Positions 1 to 9,433 of a DNA stretch of 64,000 nucleotides are shown here, piece by piece. The DNA lies in assembly GCF_020131355.1 (NCBI RefSeq), contig NZ_JAHLEL010000006.1, forward strand, positions 62,001 through 126,000, written 5' to 3'. The notes below the pieces were generated by a model. That model did not search any database, had not been told where the DNA came from, and saw only the letters and a program-made list of their open reading frames with translations. This stretch comes from Pseudonocardia sp. ICBG1293. Lineage in GTDB: Bacteria; Actinomycetota; Actinomycetes; Mycobacteriales; Pseudonocardiaceae. Numbering within the stretch: the stretch's first letter is position 1; each line of letters starts with the position of its first letter. The translations under genes and the position numbers were made by a program.

Positions 1-677
1 GGTTCTGGCGGGCCGGCACCGACCTCACGATCATGCGCCCGGTCGTCGACGCGCTGGTCGCGGCGAACTTCGCGGTCTGGAACATCGAGTACCGCACGGT
101 GGACGCCGGTGGCGGCTGGCCCTCCACCTTCGACGACGTCGCGATGGCCACCGACCACCTCGCGACCCTGCGCTCCACCCGGCTCGACCTGCGCCGGCTC
201 GTCACCCTCGGGCACTCCGCGGGCGGGCACCTGGCGGCCTGGCTGGCGATGCGGGCGACGCTCGCCCCCGGCGACCCGGGCGCGACGCCCGTGGTCCGCC
301 CGGCCGGGGTGGTCTCGCTGGCCGGGGTGGTCTCGCTGGCCGGGGTGCTCGACCTGGCCGGCGGGACGCTGCTCGGCGACGGCGCCGTCGCCGACCTCGT
401 CGCGGCGACCCCGGGCGCCGACCCGGCCCGCTTCCGGGCGACCAGCCCGCTGGAGGCCGTCCCGCTCGGGGTGCCGTCGGTGTGCGTGCACGGCACCGCC
501 GACGCGGTCGTCCCGCTGTCGCAGAGCGAGGACTTCGTCGCGGCCGCGACGGCCGCCGGGGACCGCTCCGAGCTGGTGCGGATCGAGGGTGCCGACCACC
601 TGCAGCTGATCGACACGGCCCACCCGGGGTGGGCCGCGGAGCTGCAGGCCGTGGAGCGGCTCAGCACCCCCGCCTGA
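1..677 (+). CDS. Alpha/beta hydrolase, 5' end outside window
   Basis: The reading frame is open from base 3, before the first ATG at 33, and the upstream codons (FWRAGTDLTI) look like the usual stretch after the HG oxyanion motif, so the gene starts outside the window. The nucleophile elbow GHSAGG, a likely acid Asp in GTADAVVP and a C-terminal His in ADHLQL give a serine-hydrolase triad. The family is esterase/lipase-like or a small peptidase; the substrate cannot be told. An 18-bp unit at 302-319 is duplicated exactly at 320-337 with a diverged third copy at 338-355, giving GVVSLA-GVVSLA-GVLDLA after the nucleophile region. Confidence 0.8.
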   Translation, partial: FWRAGTDLTIMRPVVDALVAANFAVWNIEYRTVDAGGGWPSTFDDVAMATDHLATLRSTRLDLRRLVTLGHSAGGHLAAWLAMRATLAPGDPGATPVVRPAGVVSLAGVVSLAGVLDLAGGTLLGDGAVADLVAATPGADPARFRATSPLEAVPLGVPSVCVHGTADAVVPLSQSEDFVAAATAAGDRSELVRIEGADHLQLIDTAHPGWAAELQAVERLSTPA

Positions 678-769
678 CCCGCCGGCGAATCGGCGGGTGC
701 CACCGGGGGTCCGACCGGTACGATCGGCGCAGTCCGGCGACCCGACGTACGAGGCAGGCGAACACACTC

Positions 770-1876
770 TTGACCGGCACCGAACCCGGCTCCACCCCCC
801 GGACCGACCTGCGGTCCACCGCGGCACCGGGCGGAACCGTCCGGTCGCGGATGACCGTGCCGGACACCGCGCTGCTCGCCCTGCTCGGCTCCCGCGACGA
901 CAGCCTGCGCGCGGCCGAGGAGGAGCTGACCGCCGACGTCCACGTCCGCGGCAACGAGCTGACCCTGTCCGGGGCCCCGGCCGACGTCGCGTTCGCCGAG
1001 CGCGTGTTCGCCGAGCTGATCACCCTGGCCGAGCGCGGCCAGCTGGTCGGTGCGGACGACGTGCGCCGCACCGTGCAGATGCTCTCGGCGGAGAACACCG
1101 CCGACGAGCGCCTGGGCGAGTCCCCGGCCGAGGTGCTGAGCCTGGACATCCTGTCCCGGCGCGGGAAGACCATCCGGCCCAAGACGCTCAACCAGAAGCG
1201 CTACGTCGACGCCATCGACACCTTCACCATCGTGTTCGGCATCGGCCCCGCGGGTACCGGCAAGACCTACCTGGCGATGGCCAAGGCCGTGCAGGCGCTG
1301 CAGGCCAAGCAGGTCAACCGGATCATCCTGACCCGGCCGGCCGTCGAGGCGGGGGAGCGGCTGGGGTACCTGCCCGGCACCTTGTTCGAGAAGATCGACC
1401 CCTACCTGCGCCCGCTCTACGACGCGCTGCACGACATGATCGACCCCGAGTCCATCCCGAAGCTGATGGCCGCCGGGACGATCGAGGTCGCCCCGCTGGC
1501 CTACATGCGCGGCCGGACGCTGAACGACGCGTTCATCATCCTCGACGAGGCGCAGAACACCACGCCCGAGCAGATGAAGATGTTCCTCACCCGGCTCGGC
1601 TTCGGCTCCCGGATCGTGGTGACCGGTGACATCACCCAGGTCGACCTGCCGGGCAACGCCCGGTCCGGCCTGGCCGTCGTGCAGGACATCCTCGACGGCG
1701 TCGACGACGTGCACTTCTCCCGGCTCGACAGCGCCGACGTGGTCCGGCACCGGCTGGTGTCCGACATCGTCGACGCCTACGCCCGGTTCGACGCGGCGTC
1801 GGAGCACCGCGCGGCCGCCGTCGGCAACGGCGCGCCCCGCAACGGCCCCGCGCGTCGTCCCGACCGGCGGCGGTGA
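770..1876 (+). CDS. phoH: PhoH family ATPase
   Basis: A cytosolic PhoH-type P-loop NTPase of about 368 aa. Walker A is GPAGTGKT and Walker B is FIILDEAQNTT, followed by the conserved RLGFGSRIVVTGDITQVDLP segment. The N-terminal region (LLGSRDDSLRAAEEEL) matches the small domain found in actinobacterial PhoH. A TTG at 770 preceded by a GAGGCAGG-like site is chosen as start because family homology begins before the ATG at 851, which is the alternative. ybeY follows, as in mycobacteria, and PhoH-YbeY pairing points to an RNA metabolism role. The biochemical role of PhoH remains poorly defined in the family. Confidence 0.9.
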   Translation: MTGTEPGSTPRTDLRSTAAPGGTVRSRMTVPDTALLALLGSRDDSLRAAEEELTADVHVRGNELTLSGAPADVAFAERVFAELITLAERGQLVGADDVRRTVQMLSAENTADERLGESPAEVLSLDILSRRGKTIRPKTLNQKRYVDAIDTFTIVFGIGPAGTGKTYLAMAKAVQALQAKQVNRIILTRPAVEAGERLGYLPGTLFEKIDPYLRPLYDALHDMIDPESIPKLMAAGTIEVAPLAYMRGRTLNDAFIILDEAQNTTPEQMKMFLTRLGFGSRIVVTGDITQVDLPGNARSGLAVVQDILDGVDDVHFSRLDSADVVRHRLVSDIVDAYARFDAASEHRAAAVGNGAPRNGPARRPDRRR

Positions 1877-1980
1877 CCGGCGGCGGTGACCGGGGGCGGG
1901 TGGCACCGGGGGCCCTCGGTGCGGGCGTCTAGGCTGCCCCCTACATCCGTATCGGCGAGCAGGGGCAGGGCAGCGGCGGC

Positions 1981-2526
1981 GTGAGCATCGAGGTCGTCAA
2001 CGAGTCCGGGATCACGGTCGACGAGGCGCAGATCGTGTCGGTCGCCCGGTACGCGCTGGACGCGATGAAGGTGAGCCCGTCCGCCGAGCTGGCCATCACC
2101 GCCGTCGGGCTGGACGCGATGGAGGAGCTGCACGTCCGCTGGATGGATGAGCCGGGCCCCACCGACGTCATGGCGTTCCCGATGGACTCCCTGGTCGAGG
2201 ACACCCGGCGCCCCGACGCGCCGGACCTGGGCCCGGCCCTGCTCGGCGACGTCGTGCTCTGCCCGGCCTTCGCCCGGGACCAGGCGCGCAAGGCCGGGCA
2301 CACCCTGGCCGACGAGCTGCACCTGCTGACCGTGCACGGCATCCTGCACCTGCTGGGCTACGACCACCTGGAACCCGAGGACGAGCGCGAGATGTTCGCG
2401 CTGCAGAACCGGCTGCTGGTCCGCTGGCGGGAGGACCGGGCGCGCGAGCGCGCGCAGGCCGCCCAGAAGCGCAGCGACGACCGGCTGCTCGGGGCCGCCG
2501 GGTTCGAGGACGAGTCCGGCCGGTGA
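1981..2526 (+). CDS. ybeY: Endoribonuclease YbeY (rRNA maturation)
   Basis: A 181-aa single-strand endoribonuclease of the YbeY/UPF0054 family, acting in 16S rRNA 3' processing and ribosome quality control. The diagnostic zinc site H-G-x-L-H-L-x-G-Y-D-H is present ([11 protein letters not shown]). The N-terminal half has the typical [16 protein letters not shown] segment. It starts at GTG 1981, about 105 bp after phoH. A TAGGCT -10-like box at 1930-1935 may give it its own promoter with a leader of about 40 nt. The C-terminal 35 residues are Arg/Asp-rich and likely disordered. The corC-like gene follows after 37 bp. Confidence 0.93.
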   Translation: MSIEVVNESGITVDEAQIVSVARYALDAMKVSPSAELAITAVGLDAMEELHVRWMDEPGPTDVMAFPMDSLVEDTRRPDAPDLGPALLGDVVLCPAFARDQARKAGHTLADELHLLTVHGILHLLGYDHLEPEDEREMFALQNRLLVRWREDRARERAQAAQKRSDDRLLGAAGFEDESGR

Positions 2527-2563
2527 CCGGGACACCCACGACCACGTTCTCCGAGGAGCCGAA

Positions 2564-3988
2564 GTGACCACCGTCTGGCTGATCGTCGCGACGGTCCTGC
2601 TGGTGTTGCTCGCCGGGGTGTTCGCGGCCGCGGACTCGGCCCTGATGTCGATCTCGCGCGCCCGGGTGGACGCCGTCGTGCGTGCCGGCCGGGCCGGCGC
2701 GAAGGCGCTCGCCGCGGTCGTCGCGGACCGGCCGCGGCACGTCAACCTGCTGATGCTGCTGCGGGTCACCTGCGAGACGGTCGCGATCATCCTGCTGGCC
2801 GTGGCGCTCGCGCCGCTGTTCTCCGCCACCTGGATCGGGCTGCTGCTCACCGGCGTGATCATGGTGCTCGCCAGCTACGTCCTGATCGGCGTCGGGCCGC
2901 GCACCCTGGGGCGCCAGCACCCGTACCGGATCGGGCTGCTGCTGGCCGGCCCGATCCGCGCCATCGGGGTGGTGCTGTCGCCGCTGGCGAAGCTGCTGAT
3001 CCTGCTGGGCAACGCGATCACTCCGGGCCCCGGCTTCCGCGACGGCCCGTTCTCCACCGAGGTCGAGCTGCGCGAGCTCGTCGACATGGCGAGCAACCGC
3101 GGCGTCGTCGACGAGGGCGAGCGCAAGATGATCCACTCGGTGTTCGAGCTGGGGGAGACCCCGGTGCGCGACATCATGGTGCCGCGACCGGACCTGATCT
3201 GGACCGAGCGCGACACCCCGGTGGAGAAGGTGCTGCGGCTGGCCCTCAAGAGCGGGTACTCCCGCATCCCGGTGCTCGGCGAGGGCGTGGACGACGTCAT
3301 CGGCATCGCCTACCTGAAGGACCTGGTGCGGGCCCGTGAGGAGGCCCGGCGCGGCGAGCGCGAGGTCCCGCTGCCCGACATCCTGCGTCCCGCGGCGTTC
3401 GTGCCGGACTCCAAGCGCAGCGACGACCTGATGCGCGAGATGCAGCGCACGCGCAACCACATGGCCGTCGTCGTCGACGAGTACGGCGGCACCGCCGGCG
3501 TGGTGACGATCGAGGACATCCTCGAGGAGATCGTCGGCGAGATCACCGACGAGTACGACACCGAGGAGGTGCCCGAGGTGGCCGAGGCCTCCGACGGTGC
3601 CTTCCGGGTCTCCGCGCGGCTGCCCGCCGAGGACCTCGAGGAGCTGTTCGCCGGGCGGTTCCGCGGCACCCCGCGCGAGGACGAGCTGCACGAGGCACTG
3701 GAGAACGCCGACGTCGACACCGTCGGCGGGCTGCTCGCCCAGCGCCTCGGCAAGGTGCCGCTGCCCGGCGCGACCGCCGAGCTGGACGGCCTGCTGCGGC
3801 TGCAGGGCGAGGGCGGCAAGGACTCCCGCGGCCGCGTCCGCATCACCTCGGTGCTGGTCAGCCCGCTGGAGCCGGCCGAACCCGACGACACCGACCACGA
3901 CGGGGCGCGCGACGGCGCCCGGGAGTCCGACGTGCCCGACCACGTCGCGGGCGACCCCACCGAACACGCCGGAGCCGACCGGAACTGA
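2564..3988 (+). CDS. Hemolysin C/CorC-type membrane protein (CNNM + CBS)
   Basis: A 474-aa membrane protein. The N-terminal CNNM/DUF21 domain (about residues 1-160) contains several hydrophobic helices. A CBS pair follows (roughly 190-330: [34 protein letters not shown]), then a CorC_HlyC transporter-associated domain. The family is linked to Mg2+/Co2+ transport or efflux, though many members are uncharacterised. GTG 2564 has a GAGGAG site just upstream. The C-terminal 40 residues are acidic and low in complexity. The place between ybeY and era is conserved in actinobacteria. Confidence 0.9.
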   Translation: MTTVWLIVATVLLVLLAGVFAAADSALMSISRARVDAVVRAGRAGAKALAAVVADRPRHVNLLMLLRVTCETVAIILLAVALAPLFSATWIGLLLTGVIMVLASYVLIGVGPRTLGRQHPYRIGLLLAGPIRAIGVVLSPLAKLLILLGNAITPGPGFRDGPFSTEVELRELVDMASNRGVVDEGERKMIHSVFELGETPVRDIMVPRPDLIWTERDTPVEKVLRLALKSGYSRIPVLGEGVDDVIGIAYLKDLVRAREEARRGEREVPLPDILRPAAFVPDSKRSDDLMREMQRTRNHMAVVVDEYGGTAGVVTIEDILEEIVGEITDEYDTEEVPEVAEASDGAFRVSARLPAEDLEELFAGRFRGTPREDELHEALENADVDTVGGLLAQRLGKVPLPGATAELDGLLRLQGEGGKDSRGRVRITSVLVSPLEPAEPDDTDHDGARDGARESDVPDHVAGDPTEHAGADRN

Positions 3989-4062
3989 CCTGGCCCTCTC
4001 CGGCCACGGGGAGCGACCGACGGATGTGACCGTCCCGCCACGCGGGACGCGAGGAGGACCTG

Positions 4063-4104
4063 ATGGCTGCCCGCACGACCTTCCCCGCGGAGTGTTCCCG
4101 GTGA
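4063..4104 (+). CDS. Possible 13-codon leader ORF upstream of lhgO
   Basis: A strong ribosome binding site (GAGGAGG at about 4051-4057) precedes ATG 4063, which opens [13 protein letters not shown] and stops at TGA 4102-4104. The stop overlaps the lhgO GTG at 4101. No comparable site lies directly before the lhgO start, so translation of lhgO may depend on coupling to this short ORF. The alternative is that the true protein start is mis-phased by a sequence error. No homology can be claimed. Confidence 0.35.
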   Translation: MAARTTFPAECSR

Positions 4105-5333
4105 CCGGGCTGCCCGCGACACCGCGCTACGACCTCGTCGTGGTCGGCGGCGGGATCGTCGGCCTGGCCACCGCGTACGCCGCCACCCGCAACGGGCTCA
4201 GCGTCGCCGTCGTCGAGCGCGAGCAGCGCCTGGCGAACCACCAGACCGGCAACAACTCCAACGTCGTGCACTCCGGGCTGTACTACGCGCCCGGCGGCTA
4301 CAAGGCCCGCCTGGCCGTCGCCGGGTGCGCGGAGACCATCGCGTTCTGCCGCGAGCACGACCTGCCGCACCAGGTCTGCGGCAAGCTCGTCGTCGCGACC
4401 GAACCGCAGGAGCTGCCCCGGCTCGACGAGCTGGCCCGCCGCGGCGACGCCAACGGCGTGGAGAACCACCGCCTCGACGAGAACGGCATCCGCACCTACG
4501 AGCCGGACGTGCGCGGCCTCGCCGCGCTGTGGGTGCCCTCGACCGGCATCACCGACTACCGGCTGATCGCGGAGAAGCTCGGCGAGCTGGTCGAGAAGAA
4601 CGGTGGCGAGATCCACCTCGGCCGCACCGTCACCGGGTTCGCCCGGCGCCCGGCCGACGTCGTGGTCCGCACCACCCGCGGTGACCTGCTCGGCGCGCGC
4701 GTGGTCGTCTGCGGCGGCCTGCGCAGCGACGAGCTCGCCCGGCTGGCCGGCACCGACCCGGGGGTGCGGATCGTGCCGTTCCGCGGCGAGTACTCCGGCT
4801 TCTCCGAGCGGGCCGCCTCGCTGGTCCGCGGCCTGATCTACCCGGTCCCCGACCCGGCGTTCCCGTTCCTGGGCGTGCACGCGACCCGCGGCATCGACGG
4901 CACCGTCCACGCCGGTCCGAACGCGGTGCTCGCGATGGCCCGCGAGGGCTACGACTGGCGCACGGTCAAGCCGGCGGAGCTGCTGGGGACGCTGACCTAC
5001 CCGGGCACGCTGAAGGTGGCGCGCACGCACTGGCGCTACGGCATCGGCGAGGTCCGCCGCTCGCTGTCGACGCGGGCGATGGTCCGCCAGATCCAGCGGA
5101 TGCTGCCCGAGGTCACCGCCGCCGACCTGCACCCGGCCGGCGCCGGGGTGCGGGCCCAGGCAGTGAAGGCCGACGGCACCCTGGTCGACGACTTCCTGTT
5201 CCTCGACCAGGCCGGTCCGGACGGTGCGGGCCGCCCCGGCTCGATCCTGCACGTGCTGAACGCACCGTCCCCGGCGGCGACGGCGGCGCTGCCGATCGGC
5301 CGCGAGATCCTCGACCGGCTGGGGGCGGCGTGA
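4101..5333 (+). CDS. lhgO: L-2-hydroxyglutarate oxidase (FAD-dependent)
   Basis: A DAO-family flavoprotein of about 410 aa that oxidises L-2-hydroxyglutarate to 2-oxoglutarate. The N-terminal dinucleotide fold is [18 protein letters not shown]. The LhgO-characteristic stretches [15 protein letters not shown] and [17 protein letters not shown] follow, and C-terminal [17 protein letters not shown] closes the FAD site. GTG 4101 is chosen, with in-frame GTG 4092 possible. The stop overlaps the era start (GTGA at 5330-5333), so the two are translationally coupled. The expected action is repair of a promiscuous TCA-cycle by-product or lysine/glutarate catabolism. Confidence 0.88.
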   Translation: MTGLPATPRYDLVVVGGGIVGLATAYAATRNGLSVAVVEREQRLANHQTGNNSNVVHSGLYYAPGGYKARLAVAGCAETIAFCREHDLPHQVCGKLVVATEPQELPRLDELARRGDANGVENHRLDENGIRTYEPDVRGLAALWVPSTGITDYRLIAEKLGELVEKNGGEIHLGRTVTGFARRPADVVVRTTRGDLLGARVVVCGGLRSDELARLAGTDPGVRIVPFRGEYSGFSERAASLVRGLIYPVPDPAFPFLGVHATRGIDGTVHAGPNAVLAMAREGYDWRTVKPAELLGTLTYPGTLKVARTHWRYGIGEVRRSLSTRAMVRQIQRMLPEVTAADLHPAGAGVRAQAVKADGTLVDDFLFLDQAGPDGAGRPGSILHVLNAPSPAATAALPIGREILDRLGAA

Positions 5334-6232
5334 CCGGCGCGCAGCCGGAGGGCTTCCGGTCCGGGTTCGCCTGCTTCGTCGGCAGGCCGAACGCCGGCAA
5401 GTCGACCCTGACCAACGCGCTGGTCGGGGAGAAGATCGCGATCACCTCCTCGCGCCCGCAGACCACCCGGCACGCGATCCGCGGGATCGTGCACCGGCCG
5501 GACGCCCAGATCGTCCTGGTCGACACCCCGGGGCTGCACCGCCCGCGGACCCTGCTCGGGTCGCGGCTCAACGACCTGGTGCGCGAGACCTGGTCCGAGG
5601 TGGACGTCGTCGGGTTCTGCGTGCCCGCGAACGAGAAGGTCGGCAAGGGCGACCGGTTCATCGCCGAGGAGCTGCGCAAGGTCGCCGCGCACACCCCGGT
5701 GGTCGCGGTCGTCACCAAGACCGACACCTCCCGCCCCGAGCAGGTGGCCGAGCGGCTGACCGAGGTCGCGGCGCTGATGGACTTCACCGAGGTCGTGCCG
5801 ACCTCGGCGCGGTCGGGGTTCCAGGTGCAGCTGCTGTCGGACCTGCTGGTCGGGCTGCTGCCGGAGGGCCCGCAGCTCTACCCGGACGGCGACCTGACCG
5901 ACGAGCCGACCGACGTGCTCGTCGCCGAGCTGGTGCGGGAGGCGGCGCTGGAGGGCGTGCGTGACGAGCTGCCGCACTCGATCGCCGTCGTCGTCGAGGA
6001 GACGATCGAGAAGAAGGACCTCCTGGAGATCTACGCGATCATCTACGTCGAGCGGTCCAGCCAGAAGGGCATCGTGATCGGCAAGGGGGGTGCCCGGCTC
6101 AAGCAGGTCGGCAGCGACGCCCGTCGTCAGATCGAGAAGCTCCTGGGCACCCGGGTGCACCTGGACCTGCACGTGAAGATCGCCGAGGACTGGCAGCGCG
6201 ACCCGAAGCAGCTGCGCAAGCTGGGGTTCTGA
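5330..6232 (+). CDS. era: GTPase Era
   Basis: A 300-aa ribosome-assembly GTPase that binds 16S rRNA. The P-loop GRPNAGKS lies at residues 18-25. G2/G3 follow in TTRHAIRGI and DTPGLHRPR, and G4 is TKTD. The C-terminal KH domain carries VIGKGGARLKQVG. The length is typical. GTG 5330 overlaps the lhgO stop. The gene sits upstream of recO in a maturation/repair cluster. Confidence 0.95.
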   Translation: MTGAQPEGFRSGFACFVGRPNAGKSTLTNALVGEKIAITSSRPQTTRHAIRGIVHRPDAQIVLVDTPGLHRPRTLLGSRLNDLVRETWSEVDVVGFCVPANEKVGKGDRFIAEELRKVAAHTPVVAVVTKTDTSRPEQVAERLTEVAALMDFTEVVPTSARSGFQVQLLSDLLVGLLPEGPQLYPDGDLTDEPTDVLVAELVREAALEGVRDELPHSIAVVVEETIEKKDLLEIYAIIYVERSSQKGIVIGKGGARLKQVGSDARRQIEKLLGTRVHLDLHVKIAEDWQRDPKQLRKLGF

Positions 6233-6240
6233 GCACGACC

Positions 6241-6253
6241 TAGACTGGCGGCC
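6241..6253 (+). promoter_or_regulatory. Leaderless promoter -10 of recO
   Basis: TAGACT at 6241-6246 is followed by a 7-nt spacer and the recO GTG at 6254. No Shine-Dalgarno is present, so transcription probably starts at the start codon. Confidence 0.6.
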
Positions 6254-7078
6254 GTGGCCCAGCTCTACCGCGACACCGGGATCGTGCTCCGGGTGCAGAA
6301 GCTGGGCGAGGCGGACCGGATCATCACCGTGCTGACCCGCCAGCACGGCAAGATCCGGGTGGTCGCCAAGGGTGTCCGTCGTACCCGGTCACGGTGGGGT
6401 GCCCGGCTCGAGCCGTTCAACCACGTCGACGTCCAGTGCTACACCGGGCGCACGCTCGACGTGGTCACCCAGGCCCAGACCGTCGACGCGTTCGCGCCGG
6501 CGATCGTCGCGGACTGGTCGGCGTACTCCTGCGGCTGCGCGATCCTGGAGACCGCGGACCGGCTGGTGTCCGAGGAGGGCGAGCCGAGCCTGCGGGTGTA
6601 CCTGCTGCTGCTCGGGGCCACCCGGGCGCTGGCCGACGGCGCGCGCGAACCGGCCCTGGTGCTGGACGCCTTCCTGCTGCGGGCGATGAGCCACGCGGGA
6701 TGGGCACCGTCGCTGTCGGAGTGCGCGCGCTGCGCGACCCCGGGCCCGCACCGGTCGTTCACCGTCGCCGGTGGCGGCATGGTGTGTCCGCGCTGCCGCC
6801 CGCCCGGCTCGGTCACCCCGGCCACCGAGACGGTGGCGCTGCTGTCGGCGCTGCTGCACGGCGACTGGGACACCGCCGACGCCTCGGGGACACCGACCCG
6901 GCGCGAGGCCAGCGGTCTGGTCGCGGCGCACCTGCAGTGGCACCTGGAACGCCAGCTGCGCTCGCTCCCGCTGGTCGACCGCCGCGCCCGGGGCCGGCCC
7001 GCCGCCGTCGCGGCCCCGCAGCCCGCCCCGCCCCCGGACGGCGCACCCGGGCTCCCCCCGGAGGCCCTTCCCGGCTAG
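6254..7078 (+). CDS. recO: DNA repair protein RecO
   Basis: A 274-aa recombination mediator of the RecFOR pathway, loading RecA on SSB-coated single strands. The N-terminal OB fold is recognisable in YRDTGIVLRVQKLGEADRIITVLT and GKIRVVAKGVRRTRSRWG. The C-terminal half contains a four-cysteine zinc site (CARC...CPRC, about residues 157-183). A Pro/Ala-rich tail of about 30 residues is likely disordered. It starts 21 bp after era, with its own leaderless-type promoter. Confidence 0.93.
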   Translation: MAQLYRDTGIVLRVQKLGEADRIITVLTRQHGKIRVVAKGVRRTRSRWGARLEPFNHVDVQCYTGRTLDVVTQAQTVDAFAPAIVADWSAYSCGCAILETADRLVSEEGEPSLRVYLLLLGATRALADGAREPALVLDAFLLRAMSHAGWAPSLSECARCATPGPHRSFTVAGGGMVCPRCRPPGSVTPATETVALLSALLHGDWDTADASGTPTRREASGLVAAHLQWHLERQLRSLPLVDRRARGRPAAVAAPQPAPPPDGAPGLPPEALPG

Positions 7079-7254
7079 TCCGACCGGGCCCGTGGCGCGA
7101 TCGCGGGCGCCGTGAGCGGCCCGTTCAGCTCGTCGAGCGGTTGACGCGGGCCCGGACCACGCTCCGGGGCACCGCCGGTCGCGTCGCACGGGACTTCCGC
7201 CGACTCCACCGGGTGATCATCGTTTTCGGAGGGCAACCGCTTCCGCGGTCTCGT

Positions 7255-7301
7255 TACGATCCTGTGATCGAGGGGACCCCAGCCCCGTCGGAGAGGCAGT
7301 C
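7255..7301 (+). promoter_or_regulatory. Possible promoter and leader of the 120-aa gene
   Basis: TACGAT at 7255-7260 fits a -10 box. GAGAGG just before GTG 7302 can serve as ribosome binding site. The rest of 7079-7254 shows no clear gene. Confidence 0.35.
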
Positions 7302-7664
7302 GTGAACCGACCCCACACCCCGCCGCCGGACGACGACGACACCGGTCGTACCCGCCGTCTCGCGGCCGCCACGCAGCGGATCCCGGTGCCGCCCACCCAG
7401 CAGCTCCCGGTCCGCACCGAGGCGCTGCCGGAGTCCCCGCAGGACGGGCCGACCCGGGCGATGCGCCAGGTGCGCGCCCGGACCGAGGACGGTGCCTGGC
7501 CCGCCATCCCGATGCTGCCCGTGATCCGGCCCGACGAGTCCGAGCCGATGTCGGAGGCCGACCGCATCCAGGGACACCGCGGGGTGCGCCGGCTGCGCGA
7601 GACCATCGAGCGGCTGGAGGACCCGGCCGTCCCGGCCTGGCCGCAGCCCGACGACCGCGACTGA
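7302..7664 (+). CDS. Hypothetical protein, 120 aa, disordered
   Basis: An unrecognised small hydrophilic protein rich in Pro, Asp and Arg, with an acidic DDDD run near the N-terminus and no membrane segment or signal peptide. The C-terminal third ([21 protein letters not shown]) could form one amphipathic helix. Codon usage matches the neighbours and a GAGAGG site precedes GTG 7302, supporting a real gene. It lies between recO and uppS. No function is proposed. Confidence 0.6.
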   Translation: MNRPHTPPPDDDDTGRTRRLAAATQRIPVPPTQQLPVRTEALPESPQDGPTRAMRQVRARTEDGAWPAIPMLPVIRPDESEPMSEADRIQGHRGVRRLRETIERLEDPAVPAWPQPDDRD

Positions 7665-7685
7665 ACCCGTCGGCCGCCCCCGACG

Positions 7686-7698
7686 TAAGGTCGGTGAC
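7686..7698 (+). promoter_or_regulatory. Leaderless promoter -10 of uppS
   Basis: TAAGGT at 7686-7691 is followed by 7 nt and GTG 7699, with no Shine-Dalgarno. Confidence 0.55.
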
Positions 7699-8526
7699 GT
7701 GCCGTTCCAGCCCCCCGCACCGCACCCGTCCGGCGCCCGGCCGCCGGCGATCCCGCCGGAACTGCTCCCGCGCCACGTCGCCCTCGTGATGGACGGCAAC
7801 GGCCGGTGGGCCAACGCCCGCGGCCTGCCCCGCACGGAGGGCCACAAGCGCGGCGAGGCCTCGCTGCTCGACGTCGCCCGCGGCTGTATCGACCTGGGTG
7901 TGCGGTGGCTGTCGGCGTACGCCTTCTCGACCGAGAACTGGCGGCGCAGCCCCGACGAGGTCCGGTTCCTGATGGGCTTCAACCGCGACGTGATCCGCCG
8001 CCGGGTCGACGAGCTGGACGCGATGGGGGTGCGCGTCCGCTGGGCGGGGCGGCGCCCGCGGCTGTGGCGCTCGGTGATCAAGGAGCTGGAGTCCGCCGAG
8101 GAACGGACCCGCGGCAACGACGTGCTGAACCTGACCATGTGCGTCAACTACGGCGGCCGCGCCGAGATCGTCGACTCGGTCCGCCGGATCGCCCGGCTCG
8201 CGGCCGAGGGCCGGATCAACCCGGACAAGATCGACGAGCGGATGCTGGCCCGGCACCTCGACGAGCCGGACATGCCCGACGTCGACCTGTTCGTGCGGTC
8301 CTCGGGGGAGCAGCGCACGTCGAACTTCCTGCTCTGGCAGAGCGCCTACGCCGAGATGGTCTTCCTGGACACGTTGTTCCCGGACTTCGACCGCCGCCAC
8401 ATCTGGCAGGCGATCGAGATCTACGCGCGCCGGGACCGGCGCTTCGGGGGAGCTTCCGACCGTCGCGGAGCGGGCGCGAGCATCGACACGGCCGCCGCCG
8501 TCCCGAACGATGGAGTGACACCGTGA
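7699..8526 (+). CDS. uppS: Polyprenyl diphosphate synthase (cis-prenyltransferase)
   Basis: A 275-aa Z-type prenyltransferase adding isopentenyl units to make the decaprenyl/undecaprenyl carrier for cell-wall synthesis. Conserved region I with the catalytic Asp is VMDGNGRWA. The substrate-binding GHKRGE, the AFSTENWRR stretch and C-terminal [18 protein letters not shown] are all present. The product chain length cannot be told from sequence. It has a leaderless-type start at GTG 7699. The stop overlaps the next gene (GTGA 8523-8526). Confidence 0.93.
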   Translation: MPFQPPAPHPSGARPPAIPPELLPRHVALVMDGNGRWANARGLPRTEGHKRGEASLLDVARGCIDLGVRWLSAYAFSTENWRRSPDEVRFLMGFNRDVIRRRVDELDAMGVRVRWAGRRPRLWRSVIKELESAEERTRGNDVLNLTMCVNYGGRAEIVDSVRRIARLAAEGRINPDKIDERMLARHLDEPDMPDVDLFVRSSGEQRTSNFLLWQSAYAEMVFLDTLFPDFDRRHIWQAIEIYARRDRRFGGASDRRGAGASIDTAAAVPNDGVTP

Positions 8527-8939
8527 CCACCGATGTGATCACCGGGATGCTCGCCACCGCCAAGGGTGCGCTGGAGCGGTTCCACGACGTCACCGTCGAC
8601 GACGACGGCGCGCTGACCTTCGCCCACGGCGGTGTGCTGTGCGTGGTCCAGGGCACCGAGCTGGAGGAGGGTCTGCCCGTCCTCAACCTGACCTGCGTCG
8701 TCGCGTGGGACCTGCCGGAGGTCGCGGACCCGGAGCACGACGTCCCGCGCCGGGTCGGGCTCGGTGTGGGGGAGGGGCTGTTCGGCACGCCCCGCGTGGT
8801 GTGCGGCGAGCGCGGCTGGGACGTGACGCTGCGGTACGCGTTCCCCGCCGCCGGGCTCGGCGAGGCGCCGATGGGGACCCTGCTGATGCTGGTCGTCTCC
8901 TCGGCGTCGAGCATGCGTGCGGAGCTGGTCGGCAGCTGA
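8523..8939 (+). CDS. Hypothetical protein, 138 aa, coupled to uppS
   Basis: The GTG start overlaps the uppS stop, implying translational coupling. The acidic soluble protein ([36 protein letters not shown]) resembles in shape the YbjN/CesT-like alpha-beta folds, but this is only an impression. There is no signal peptide or membrane span. A GC-rich hairpin follows. Confidence 0.65.
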   Translation: MTTDVITGMLATAKGALERFHDVTVDDDGALTFAHGGVLCVVQGTELEEGLPVLNLTCVVAWDLPEVADPEHDVPRRVGLGVGEGLFGTPRVVCGERGWDVTLRYAFPAAGLGEAPMGTLLMLVVSSASSMRAELVGS

Positions 8940-8946
8940 GACCGGT

Positions 8947-8970
8947 CCGGCCGGGGCGGGCCCCGGCCGG
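8947..8970. terminator. Bidirectional terminator hairpin
   Basis: Perfect 11-bp arms CCGGCCGGGGC (8947-8957) and GCCCCGGCCGG (8960-8970) have a 2-nt loop and lie between convergent genes ending at 8939 and 8979. There is no U-tract, as is usual in actinobacteria. Confidence 0.65.
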
Positions 8971-8978
8971 GGCCCGGA

Positions 8979-9356
8979 TCAGCTCTTGCGGTTGGTGCCC
9001 AGCTCCTCGGCGATCGGGTTCACCGGGTCGGCGTCGGTGCCGGACTCCGACAGGCCCGAGGCGGTGTGCGCGGTGCGTCGCTGCCGGCGCAGCTGCTCGG
9101 TCTCCTCGCGGGTCTCGCCGTCGGTGTCGCCCGCGGTCTGCGCGGCCGGGTCGTCGTCGCGCAGGTCGACCGCGGACACCACGGCACCGATCGAGGAGTA
9201 GTACTCCTCGGCCGACACCGCCCGCAGGGCCTCGACCGTCGCCGCGTCGGCGCCGTTGCGCTCGGCGGTCCACGCCAGGTCGTCCTTGGAGGCGGGGAAC
9301 TCGAGACCGTGCAGGGCGGTGCGGACGGCGTCGGCGGTCGTCGTGCGGGCTGTCAT
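8979..9356 (-). CDS. DUF2795 domain protein
   Basis: A 125-aa protein. Residues about 9-55 (VRTALHGLEFPASKDDLAWTA, then YYSSIGAV) fit the small DUF2795 helical domain common in actinobacteria, whose function is unknown. The C-terminal half is acidic/Arg-rich and probably disordered. ATG 9356 has a GAGAGGTGA site upstream. Confidence 0.75.
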   Translation of the reverse strand: MTARTTTADAVRTALHGLEFPASKDDLAWTAERNGADAATVEALRAVSAEEYYSSIGAVVSAVDLRDDDPAAQTAGDTDGETREETEQLRRQRRTAHTASGLSESGTDADPVNPIAEELGTNRKS

Positions 9357-9400
9357 GGGATCACCTCTCGTCGTGGACGTTCGGTGACCGGGTAGCCGGT

Positions 9401-9430
9401 GTGCGGCCGTCCATGCACGGACGGCCGCAC
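9401..9430. terminator. Terminator hairpin after the 223-aa gene
   Basis: Arms GTGCGGCCGTCC (9401-9412) and GGACGGCCGCAC (9419-9430) have a 6-nt loop. The hairpin lies 3 bp beyond the stop of the minus-strand gene ending at 9434. Confidence 0.6.
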
Positions 9431-9433
9431 CGG

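Noticed and set aside
3310..4122. Minus-strand open frames over corC and lhgO
   Set aside because: They are Ser/Arg-rich shadows of the plus-strand genes without start signals or homology.
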